In this document: piece by piece, positions 1 to 7,052 of the stretch | Position numbering within the stretch: the first letter of the stretch is position 1 | How the letters are laid out: each line of letters begins with the position of its first letter | Assembly: GCA_900548455.1 (NCBI GenBank) | Contig: URKQ01000006.1 | Coordinates: 62,001-126,000 of the forward strand | Direction of reading: 5' to 3' | Origin: an uncultured Clostridium sp. | GTDB taxonomy: Bacteria > Bacillota > Clostridia > Clostridiales > Clostridiaceae | Length of the DNA: 64,000 nt | The notes under the pieces: model-generated | The model's database searches: none | What the model was told of the DNA's origin: nothing | Seen by the model: only the letters and a program-made list of their open reading frames with translations | Program-made: the position numbers and the translations under genes

Positions 1-63
1 AGAGTGGTACCGCGGAATTATTGCTTTCGTCTCTTTGTAATAGAAGAGATGAAGGCTTTTTTT
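1..63 (+). promoter_or_regulatory. 3' end of a T-box leader (leuS), with terminator
   Basis: The window opens inside the T-box sequence (AGAGTGGTACCGCGG, positions 1-15), the conserved bulge that pairs with the acceptor end of uncharged tRNA. A terminator follows, with arms at 23-35 and 44-56 and a T tract at 57-63. It lies 66 nt upstream of leuS, so the ligand should be uncharged tRNA-Leu. Stem I and the specifier codon lie outside the window, so the specificity comes from context only. Confidence 0.92.
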
Positions 64-128
64 AATTTACATTATATAAGTTACGTTAAAGTTAATTGTA
101 ACTTGTACATTTTACAAGGAGGATTATA

Positions 129-2564
129 ATGACTAAATATGGAACTGTCATTGATAAAAAATGGCAACAAAAATGGGAAGACACTAATCTTTATAAATTT
201 GATGAAAAGAAATTAGATAAGAAATTATATGTTTTAGAAATGTTTTCTTATCCTTCAGGAAGTCAATTACATGCTGGTCACTGGTTTAACTATGGACCTG
301 TAGATTCCTGGGCAAGAATGAAAAGAATGCAAGGATATAACGTATTTCAACCAATGGGATTTGATGCCTTTGGATTACCTGCAGAAAACTATGCAATAAA
401 AACTGGTATTCACCCAAAAGATTCTACTGAAAAAAATATAGAAACTATGGAAAAACAACTTAAAGCTATGGGTGCCATGTTCAATTGGGATAATGAAGTA
501 GTTACTTGCAGCCCTGATTATTATAAATGGACTCAATGGTTATTTCTAAAGTTATACGAAAAAGGTTTAGCTTATAGAAAAAACGCTCCAGTAAACTGGT
601 GCCCTAGTTGTAATACAGTTCTTGCCAATGAGCAAGTAATTGAAGGCCATTGTGAAAGATGCGATAGTGAAGTAACAAAGAAAAACCTTACTCAATGGTT
701 TTTAAAAATTACAGATTACGCTGATGAACTTCTTGAAAAGTTAGATGATTTAGATTGGCCTGAAAAAACAAAAGCAATGCAAAAGCATTGGATCGGTAAA
801 TCAACTGGATCAGAAGTAACCTTTAAAGTTGTAGATTCTGATATTTCTTTTAATACTTTTACCACAAGAATTGATACTCTATTTGGTGTTAGCTATGTAG
901 TATTGGCACCTGAAAATGAATTAGTTGATAAATTAACTACTTCAGATAACAAAGAAGCAGTTGAAGCTTACAAAGAAGCTGCTGCAAAACAATCTGATAT
1001 TGAAAGACAATCTATATCTAGAGAAAAAACAGGTATATTTACTGGTTCTTATGCAATCAACCCTATCAACGGACGTAAGATTCCTATATGGGTTGGAGAT
1101 TACGTACTAAACAGTTATGGTACAGGTGCTGTTATGGCTGTTCCTGCTCATGATGACCGTGATTATGCCTTTGCATCAAAATATAATTTACCAATTGAAA
1201 GAGTAATTGAAGGTGGAGAAAGTTTACCATTTACTGAATACGGTCCTATGACTAATAGTGGTAAATTCAATGGTTTAAAAGGTGAAGAAGCTAAAGATGC
1301 TGTAGTTGAAGAACTTGAAAAACAAGGTCTTGGTAAAAAACAAGTTAACTACAGACTTAGAGATTGGTTAGTTTCAAGACAAAGATATTGGGGTGCACCA
1401 ATACCTATGATTCATTGTGATAAATGTGGAACTGTCCCTGTACCTTTTGAAAATTTACCAGTTGAACTTCCTTACAATGTAGAATTTGCTCCTGATGGTA
1501 AATCTCCACTAGCAAAATGTGATGAATTCATAAATGTAACATGTCCTCATTGTGGTGGGCCAGCTCATCGTGATGCTGATACATTAGATACCTTTGTTTG
1601 TTCATCATATTACTATTTAAGATATGCAGATAATAAAAATTCTGAAGCTGCTTTTGATAGTGAAAAAATAAATGCTCTATTACCTGTAGACAAATATGTT
1701 GGAGGTCCTGAACATGCCTGCATGCATCTTCTATATGCTAGATTTATAACAAAAGCATTAAGAGACATGGGCCTTGTGAACTTTGATGAGCCATTCCAAT
1801 CTCTTACTCACCAAGGCTTAATTCTTGGACCTGATGGTCAAAAGATGAGTAAATCTAAAGGAAATACTATATCTCCTGATGAATATATTAAAGAATATGG
1901 TGCAGATGTTTTTAGAATGTATCTAATGTTTGGTTTTGGCTATACCGATGGTGGCGCATGGAGTGATGACGGAATTAAATCTATAGGTAGATTTGTTGAC
2001 AGAATCGAAAGAACTATTGATCAATGTTTAGACATTATTAATAGTAATTCTGGAAAATCAACTATTGACGGAGCTGAAAAGGAACTTAATTATTGGAGAC
2101 ATTTTGCTATAAGAGGTGTAAGTGAAGACTCTGAAAAAATGCAATTTAACACTGCTATAGCAAGACTTATGGAACTTACTAATGCTTTAAACAAATATCT
2201 TGGGGAAGAATGTAAAAACCCTTCTTTCCTTAGAGAAGTTGTAGAGGATTATGTAAAGTTACTTGCTCCTTTTGCACCACACTTTGGAGAAGAACAATGG
2301 GAACGACTTGGCAATAATTACTCTATCTTTAATGAAACTTGGCCAATCTTTAATCCGAAAGCTTTAGTTAAAGATGAAGTAGAAATTGCAATTCAAGTTA
2401 ATGGTAAGATTAAAGCCAAAATAAATGTTTCTACTTCTGCTACTGAAGATGAAATAAAAGAACATGCTTTAAATGATGACCATATAAAAACTGCTATTGA
2501 AGGAAAGACTGTAAGAAAAGTTATTGTAATAAAAGGTAGACTTGTAAATATAGTTGCTAATTAA
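129..2564 (+). CDS. leuS: Leucyl-tRNA synthetase
   Basis: Charges tRNA-Leu with leucine in the cytosol. At 811 residues it has the usual bacterial length. The class I HIGH signature appears as HAGHWFNYG near residue 47 and KMSKS lies at residues 572-576. Cysteine pairs in CPSC and CERC (around residues 158-178) suit a zinc-binding insertion, and the central CP1 editing domain contains the TRIDTLFG and GTGAVMAVPAHDDRD motifs. The start follows AAGGAGG with good spacing. Expression should be controlled by the T-box immediately upstream. The gene ends at a bidirectional terminator. Confidence 0.98.
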   Translation: MTKYGTVIDKKWQQKWEDTNLYKFDEKKLDKKLYVLEMFSYPSGSQLHAGHWFNYGPVDSWARMKRMQGYNVFQPMGFDAFGLPAENYAIKTGIHPKDSTEKNIETMEKQLKAMGAMFNWDNEVVTCSPDYYKWTQWLFLKLYEKGLAYRKNAPVNWCPSCNTVLANEQVIEGHCERCDSEVTKKNLTQWFLKITDYADELLEKLDDLDWPEKTKAMQKHWIGKSTGSEVTFKVVDSDISFNTFTTRIDTLFGVSYVVLAPENELVDKLTTSDNKEAVEAYKEAAAKQSDIERQSISREKTGIFTGSYAINPINGRKIPIWVGDYVLNSYGTGAVMAVPAHDDRDYAFASKYNLPIERVIEGGESLPFTEYGPMTNSGKFNGLKGEEAKDAVVEELEKQGLGKKQVNYRLRDWLVSRQRYWGAPIPMIHCDKCGTVPVPFENLPVELPYNVEFAPDGKSPLAKCDEFINVTCPHCGGPAHRDADTLDTFVCSSYYYLRYADNKNSEAAFDSEKINALLPVDKYVGGPEHACMHLLYARFITKALRDMGLVNFDEPFQSLTHQGLILGPDGQKMSKSKGNTISPDEYIKEYGADVFRMYLMFGFGYTDGGAWSDDGIKSIGRFVDRIERTIDQCLDIINSNSGKSTIDGAEKELNYWRHFAIRGVSEDSEKMQFNTAIARLMELTNALNKYLGEECKNPSFLREVVEDYVKLLAPFAPHFGEEQWERLGNNYSIFNETWPIFNPKALVKDEVEIAIQVNGKIKAKINVSTSATEDEIKEHALNDDHIKTAIEGKTVRKVIVIKGRLVNIVAN

Positions 2565-2594
2565 TAAACTCTATATGTTTTTCTAATTATAAAA

Positions 2595-2631
2595 AACAAA
2601 CCCTTTAAAATTTTATTTTAAAGGGTTTGTT
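2595..2631. terminator. Bidirectional terminator between leuS and the 82-residue gene
   Basis: A perfect 16-bp inverted repeat has arms at 2595-2610 and 2616-2631, with T-rich flanks on both strands. It ends leuS and also overlaps the last codons of the convergent gene, whose stop codon is at 2613-2615. Confidence 0.85.
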
Positions 2632-2861
2632 TTATGTATATCTAAATTTAAACTATATTCTTTAGAGATCCTATTCCACCATTTATCAATTATATTATTG
2701 ATTACTGATATATCTAATTCAATTTGTCTTAACATATCTTGTTCAAACCTTGGATCCATCATATTCTTAAGCTCAATTAAAGAGCTTTTTCTCTTTTCAT
2801 ACATATTAATTTCTCTTATATCTTTTTCATCTATAATGTTAATTATATCATCACTCTTCAA
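2613..2861 (-). CDS. Small protein of unknown function, downstream of the signal-peptide gene
   Basis: This encodes 82 residues from a TTG start (2859-2861) preceded by GGAGGG at ideal spacing, which supports it as a real gene. The protein is charged and probably all-helical, with no signal peptide, no membrane segment and no cysteine. A tryptophan pair (DKWWNRI) sits near residue 62. I do not recognise the family. It lies on the same strand as the candidate pre-peptide gene, 130 nt downstream of it, with a hairpin in between. It could therefore be a partly co-transcribed output or accessory gene of that signalling locus. Confidence 0.6.
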   Translation of the reverse strand: MKSDDIINIIDEKDIREINMYEKRKSSLIELKNMMDPRFEQDMLRQIELDISVINNIIDKWWNRISKEYSLNLDIHKTNPLK

Positions 2862-2953
2862 CTAAAGCCCTCCAATCACGTCTCAATATTCCACATAATT
2901 TATATATTCTATCATTATTTTTTATTGCAAAGTCTATATTAAATTATGTATTA

Positions 2954-2980
2954 TAAGGGAGTTCATAAACCTCTCCCTTA
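2954..2980. terminator. Hairpin between the pre-peptide gene and the 82-residue gene
   Basis: An 8-bp perfect stem (TAAGGGAG at 2954-2961, CTCCCTTA at 2973-2980) has an 11-nt loop. The T run (2981-2985) lies on the plus-strand side. In the minus direction, the direction of the flanking genes, the tail is poor in T, so it would be only a leaky terminator or processing stem. Confidence 0.5.
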
Positions 2981-2991
2981 TTTTTAATTAA

Positions 2992-3138
2992 TTAAATAAA
3001 TTCACTCACAGTATCCATTGTATTGTTAAATCCTATATCTCCATCTGTTTTATCATCTCCAAGTGCTGTTGTAACTATTGGTAATCCTAATGCTAAAATT
3101 AAAACAAGTGAAATTACTAAATATCTCTTTTTTTTCAT
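2992..3138 (-). CDS. Candidate secreted signalling pre-peptide (48 aa)
   Basis: This short gene encodes 48 residues. It starts at an ATG (3136-3138) preceded by GGAGGTG at optimal spacing. The N-terminus is a textbook Sec signal: a basic MKKKR, then a hydrophobic core LVISLVLILALGLPIVTT, then a small-residue region around TALG. The remaining roughly 22 residues are acidic and polar and end in the hydrophobic stretch DTVSEFI. This architecture matches pro-peptides exported and trimmed to short pheromones for RRNPP receptors. It is transcribed divergently from a gene for such a receptor, 199 nt away. The mature peptide is unknown; the C-terminal residues are the likeliest source, by analogy with Phr/PapR/NprX-type peptides. 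Confidence 0.75.
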   Translation of the reverse strand: MKKKRYLVISLVLILALGLPIVTTALGDDKTDGDIGFNNTMDTVSEFI

Positions 3139-3287
3139 AGAAACACCTCCAATCGTTACTAATATTGTAGATAAAACTTAATTATTTGTAAAATTATGTT
3201 GTATTGTATTTTAATTCAATACCTTTAAATATATAATTAATTTATAGTAAAGCTCATTTTTTCTAATATATCTGATATTTTTTCATA

Positions 3288-3310
3288 AAATGTTCTAAAC
3301 AAGAACATTT
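3288..3310. promoter_or_regulatory. Palindrome in the divergent promoter region, candidate receptor operator
   Basis: A perfect inverted repeat AAATGTTCT-N5-AGAACATTT lies 28 nt upstream of the XRE-TPR regulator start and in the shared intergenic region with the pre-peptide gene. No T run follows it, so it is not a terminator. A 9-bp half-site suits a dimeric XRE-type regulator. The assignment rests on position and symmetry only. Confidence 0.5.
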
Positions 3311-3337
3311 ACAGTTTGTTTTTTCAAAGGAGAATCT

Positions 3338-4621
3338 ATGAATAAAATAGGAACTAGAATAAAAACCTTAAGGCGAGATGCAAATCTAACTCAAGCTGAA
3401 TTAAGCTCAAATATATTAACTAGAACTTCACTAAGTAAAATTGAAAATGGAACCTTGGAACCATCATTATCACAGCTTGAACATATAGCATCAAAATTAA
3501 ATACAACTATATCAGCTATTTTACAAGAAAATACATGCACTTTATCAACTTTATCAAAACAAAACGAAAGCAATCTTTCTAAATTGTATATTGAAAAAAA
3601 ATACTTCAAAATTATAGAAACTATTAAACCCATAAACTTTTTAACTTTTTATTATGTAGGTATGTGTTACTATAATCTTGACTTAAAAGTTGATGCCATT
3701 AAATATCTATCATCCTGTGAAGAACTATTCAATTCTCAAGATGAATATAGTAAAAACCTAACTGTTGAAAAATTAGCTATCGCTCTTAATTCCTTAAGAA
3801 AAATTACAATTTCTAAATATTCAGATGAAAATAATTTATTATTTTTAAAAAAGGCATTATACTATTTAGATTTATATAAAATAAACAAATGTGAAATATA
3901 CTATATAGTAAATAATAATATATCCAACTATTACTTATTTACCAATCAATATGAAAAGACAATTTCATTTATACAAGATTTTTTGCATAGTAATACTTCT
4001 GTTAACTCCCTTAAAGTTTTACCATTTATTCATTTAAATTTAAGCAATGCTTATTTTGCCATAAAAGAATATGATTTATCTATAGGAAGTATTAAAAATT
4101 CCATATTTTTTTATAATTACATTGGTAAAAACTATGATGCAGGTGAATGTTATTTAAATTTATTTAACTGCTACCTATATAAAGGTGACTTTTATCAATG
4201 TGAACTTTTGCTAAGGCATTTATTTGAAAATTACAATGATATTAAGTTACTAAACATTTTTATGGTATTGGAGCTTACCTATTTATATAATATAGGTGAG
4301 TCAAATTTAATATTAGAGAAATATAGTAAAATAAACATTGCTGCACTACGTCGTAAAACAAGATCAGATTTTAATTTCATATTAGGTCGAACATACTTTT
4401 TAATTGGCAAATTTAGCAGCAGTAAAAGATATTACTTAAAATGTATTAGCTATTTAAAAGAGTCAAACAAATACTTAGATTTATATATTCTCTACAAGGA
4501 TTTATACCATATTGATAACAATGAATCTGATAAAAAATCTTATATTGAATATTTAAACTTATACAAAAATACCCCTTATAATTCATTGCATCCTTCCATT
4601 ACATCACCTCACTACATATAA
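3338..4621 (+). CDS. XRE-family regulator with TPR domain (RRNPP-type peptide receptor)
   Basis: This 427-residue cytosolic protein has an N-terminal XRE helix-turn-helix at about residues 5-60 (GTRIKTLRRDANLTQAEL, then LSKIENG, a typical recognition helix). The rest, about residues 85-420, is a helical array of tetratricopeptide-like repeats rich in Tyr/Leu/Asn, with patterns such as YVGMCYYNLDLKVDAIKYLSS. That domain order and length match Rgg/PlcR/NprR/PrgX-type receptors, which bind a re-imported peptide in the TPR groove and change DNA binding. The divergent signal-peptide gene next door strengthens this. The start follows AAAGGAG. The gene is followed by a strong terminator. Confidence 0.88.
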   Translation: MNKIGTRIKTLRRDANLTQAELSSNILTRTSLSKIENGTLEPSLSQLEHIASKLNTTISAILQENTCTLSTLSKQNESNLSKLYIEKKYFKIIETIKPINFLTFYYVGMCYYNLDLKVDAIKYLSSCEELFNSQDEYSKNLTVEKLAIALNSLRKITISKYSDENNLLFLKKALYYLDLYKINKCEIYYIVNNNISNYYLFTNQYEKTISFIQDFLHSNTSVNSLKVLPFIHLNLSNAYFAIKEYDLSIGSIKNSIFFYNYIGKNYDAGECYLNLFNCYLYKGDFYQCELLLRHLFENYNDIKLLNIFMVLELTYLYNIGESNLILEKYSKINIAALRRKTRSDFNFILGRTYFLIGKFSSSKRYYLKCISYLKESNKYLDLYILYKDLYHIDNNESDKKSYIEYLNLYKNTPYNSLHPSITSPHYI

Positions 4622-4622
4622 A

Positions 4623-4655
4623 AAAAATAGGAACCTATTGTAGGTTCCTATTTTT
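4623..4655. terminator. Bidirectional terminator
   Basis: Perfect 15-bp arms lie at 4623-4637 and 4641-4655 with a 3-nt loop. A on one side and T on the other give U tracts in both directions. It separates the receptor gene from the convergent gene, whose last codons it overlaps. Confidence 0.85.
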
Positions 4656-5058
4656 CACTATGATATATCGGTATTTTGTTTTTAGTTTTTATAAGTGCAG
4701 TACTTTCTCTTATTGTTATACAACTATTTTTCACTTCATTCGGCTTAACAACTATCTTTCTTACATATATATCTTCATGCCATATCTTTATCAAATATGT
4801 TTTATTAGGTGGCAATGGACCAAATAAAAATTGACCATACTCGTCTGTAAAGGTATGGGTAAGAGGTATGATGCTTCTATAATCATTAGGGTCTTCAAGT
4901 AAAATTAATTTAATAACAGCATCTTTTACAGGATTATCTTTTTTATCGATAACTACACCATATATTACTGCCCTATCGTCCACATTACTTTCAATCCTTG
5001 CTTCAATATGCCTAGAACATCTTAGCGAAGATTCAAATTTTATTAATTGTTCACTCAT
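4648..5058 (-). CDS. Carboxypeptidase-regulatory-like (Ig/transthyretin fold) protein
   Basis: This encodes 136 residues. The central part, about residues 28-105, has the pattern of a carboxypeptidase regulatory-like domain: VIYGVVIDKKDNPVKDAVIKL, then TFTDEYGQFLFGPLPPNKTY, then an IKIW strand. Such domains are beta-sandwich modules, often used for binding or adhesion. No signal peptide is visible, so it is probably cytosolic or a spore/surface accessory; the role is unknown. I chose the ATG at 5056-5058 because GAGG precedes it at proper spacing. An in-frame ATG four codons upstream lacks a ribosome binding site. Confidence 0.75.
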   Translation of the reverse strand: MSEQLIKFESSLRCSRHIEARIESNVDDRAVIYGVVIDKKDNPVKDAVIKLILLEDPNDYRSIIPLTHTFTDEYGQFLFGPLPPNKTYLIKIWHEDIYVRKIVVKPNEVKNSCITIRESTALIKTKNKIPIYHSEK

Positions 5059-5118
5059 ACTTTTCCTCATATAACATTGTTTTATGTATTATATGATTTC
5101 TTACTCAATATTGACATA

Positions 5119-5910
5119 CTATTTATTATATCTTTCTAAAACTTTATTAGTTTCTTCTAAAAGACTAGTCAGTTCAAATACTTCTCCAACTTCTAATAGT
5201 TTATTCAACTCTTCACTATATCTAGATGCCTCTGCAATTTTGCCTTGTGAAGAAAGTGTTAAAATATTCTCTACAATATTACTTACAAGAGAAGATTTAA
5301 CTTCAAAAAGTTTTTGAGCATCCTTTATTTCATCTTTAATAGTCATCATTTCTTTATCTAGAATAAATGCTGCATCCGCTGCATTTTTTAGCTTTTTTCT
5401 AATATTTTCTGGAATGTCATGCTTATATTTATAATTTAACGAATGTTCTACCGTTGCCCAAAAATTCATTGCCAAAGTCCTAATTTGAAATTCTGCTAAA
5501 ACTTCACACATTCCAGATGCCATATTAACGGGATATTTTATTATCATGTGATAACTTCTATAACCACTAGATTTAACATTTGTAATATAATCCTTTTCAT
5601 AGATTATTTGCATGTCTTTTCTTCCACGAATTATATCTACTACTTTATCAATATCATCAACAAATTGACACATTATTCTTATCCCTGCAATATCTTCCAT
5701 CTCATATTGAATTCTATCTAGGGGAATATCAAATTTACTTGCTTTTTCAAGAATGCTAGAAACCTCTTTCACTCTACCTGTAACAAATTCTATAGGAGAA
5801 TATTCGTTTTTACGTCTTAACTCTTTTCTTATACTTCTAAACTTAACCTTTAATTCTTCAACGGCTTGATCATAGGGAATTAAAAAGCTTTTCCATTCAA
5901 TAACTGCCAT
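5119..5910 (-). CDS. relQ: Small alarmone synthetase, GTP pyrophosphokinase family (RelQ-like)
   Basis: This 263-residue protein has only the RelA/SpoT synthetase domain, with no HD hydrolase, TGS or ACT domain, so it fits the small alarmone synthetases. Diagnostic stretches are DIAGIRIMCQFVDDI, SSGYRSYHMIIKYP and EFQIRTLAMNFWATVEHSLNYK. It should transfer pyrophosphate from ATP to GDP or GTP, making (p)ppGpp under stress. The C-terminal 60 residues look helical, which suits an oligomerisation tail. The start follows AAAGGAATG. The next gene on the same strand is the regulatory-like domain protein, 60 nt downstream. The relQ name is by family and is not distinguished from relP. Confidence 0.9.
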   Translation of the reverse strand: MAVIEWKSFLIPYDQAVEELKVKFRSIRKELRRKNEYSPIEFVTGRVKEVSSILEKASKFDIPLDRIQYEMEDIAGIRIMCQFVDDIDKVVDIIRGRKDMQIIYEKDYITNVKSSGYRSYHMIIKYPVNMASGMCEVLAEFQIRTLAMNFWATVEHSLNYKYKHDIPENIRKKLKNAADAAFILDKEMMTIKDEIKDAQKLFEVKSSLVSNIVENILTLSSQGKIAEASRYSEELNKLLEVGEVFELTSLLEETNKVLERYNK

Positions 5911-6044
5911 TTATGTCATTCCTTTTCTTAATTCATCTTTACCATTTTTCCTACTAAGGAATCAATGTTTCATATATAAAATTCATATAAATTTATATAC
6001 ATTAAAAATATTATATCATATTTAACATGGTAAAATATAATTTA

Positions 6045-6734
6045 CTAATCTAATATTTTTATTGGATTAAAATTAATATAGTCGCATGAAGTTAAAATAT
6101 AATCTACACCATTTTGTATACCTTCAAACACGTTGGATAATCCTCCTCCATGTATATGCCCATAAATGACCTTTTCAACATTATATTCTTCAAAAATATT
6201 CGTAAACTCATTTTCCATATCATTAGGCAATAAAGGCGGATAATGTATCATACAGATTATTTTTTTATATCCTGCTTTAACCGCTTCATCCAAAGACAAT
6301 TTAAGCCTAATTTGCTCTCTATCATAAATTTTTTTATCATGACTATCAAACTTAGAATTACCTTTTAGTATCCATCCTCTAGTACCACAAATAGCATAAT
6401 CTTCATATACAAAATAATTATTTTGCACAAATTGCATACTTGAAAACATTGAATTTAGTTTTGTAATACTAGTCCACCAATAATCATGATTTCCTCTAAC
6501 CATAATTTTTTCACCTGGAAGATTTTCTATAAAATTTAAGTCCTCTATTCCATGTTCAACATTCATAGACCAGGATATATCTCCTGCAATCAACACCGTA
6601 TCTTCCTCTTTTATCATTTCAATCCAATTCATCTTTATCTTTTCTTGATGATCAATCCAGTTAGGTCCAAATATACCCATTGGTTTATCACCAGAAGATG
6701 CTAAATGTAAATCTGATATTGCATATAATGCCAC
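6045..6734 (-). CDS. Calcineurin-like metallophosphoesterase
   Basis: This predicted 229-residue hydrolase carries all the metal-ligand motifs of the calcineurin-like fold, in order: DLHL, GDISW, RGNHDYWW, MIHYPP and GHIHGG. The substrate is unknown. I prefer a GTG start at 6732-6734 (giving MALYAISDLHL), because AGGTGAT lies just upstream and the protein then begins at the first beta strand. An in-frame ATG at 6749 would add five residues without its own ribosome binding site. It follows the FlhB-like gene closely on the same strand and is probably in the same operon. Confidence 0.88.
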   Translation of the reverse strand: MALYAISDLHLASSGDKPMGIFGPNWIDHQEKIKMNWIEMIKEEDTVLIAGDISWSMNVEHGIEDLNFIENLPGEKIMVRGNHDYWWTSITKLNSMFSSMQFVQNNYFVYEDYAICGTRGWILKGNSKFDSHDKKIYDREQIRLKLSLDEAVKAGYKKIICMIHYPPLLPNDMENEFTNIFEEYNVEKVIYGHIHGGGLSNVFEGIQNGVDYILTSCDYINFNPIKILD

Positions 6735-6764
6735 CTTATCACCTACCATTTTAAAATTATTTTT

Positions 6765-7037
6765 CTATTTTATTCTTTCATCAACTTCCATTACATATGC
6801 TATAACCTTCGCAACAATATCATAAAGTTCATAAGGAATTTCACTATCAATATCTACCTTTGTAAGCATATTAGCTAATTCCTCATTATATACAATAGGT
6901 ACTTTACTTTCATTAGCTTCTTCAATTATTCTCTCTGCAACTAATCCCATTCCCACTGCAGTAACTTTAGGAGCAGATTGATCATAATCATATTTTAATG
7001 CTGCTGCTTTTCTTTTTATATTTTTATCATCTACCAT
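6765..7037 (-). CDS. FlhB C-terminal-domain-like protein (YlqH type, EscU/YscU family)
   Basis: This encodes 90 residues that align in pattern with the cytoplasmic C-terminal domain of FlhB/YscU export-switch proteins: AAALKYDYDQSAPKVTAVG, then AERIIEEANESKVPIVYN, then LANMLTKVDIDSEIP. The membrane half is absent. The NPTH autocleavage tetrapeptide is also missing, as QSAPKVTA occupies that place. Such stand-alone domains (for example YlqH in Bacillus) sit next to a FliK-like gene, as here, 15 nt downstream of one. Function outside flagella is not established. The start has AGGAGAG upstream. Confidence 0.88.
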   Translation of the reverse strand: MVDDKNIKRKAAALKYDYDQSAPKVTAVGMGLVAERIIEEANESKVPIVYNEELANMLTKVDIDSEIPYELYDIVAKVIAYVMEVDERIK

Positions 7038-7052
7038 GAGGTTCTCTCCTAA

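Noticed and set aside
2613..2861. Spo0E-type aspartyl-phosphatase reading of the 82-aa protein.
   Set aside because: An ELD-containing helix loosely recalls the Spo0E signature, but the characteristic serine and spacing are missing, so the family cannot be claimed.
3391..3633. Minus-strand open frame inside the XRE-TPR regulator gene.
   Set aside because: It lies wholly antisense to a well-supported gene and has no independent ribosome binding site.
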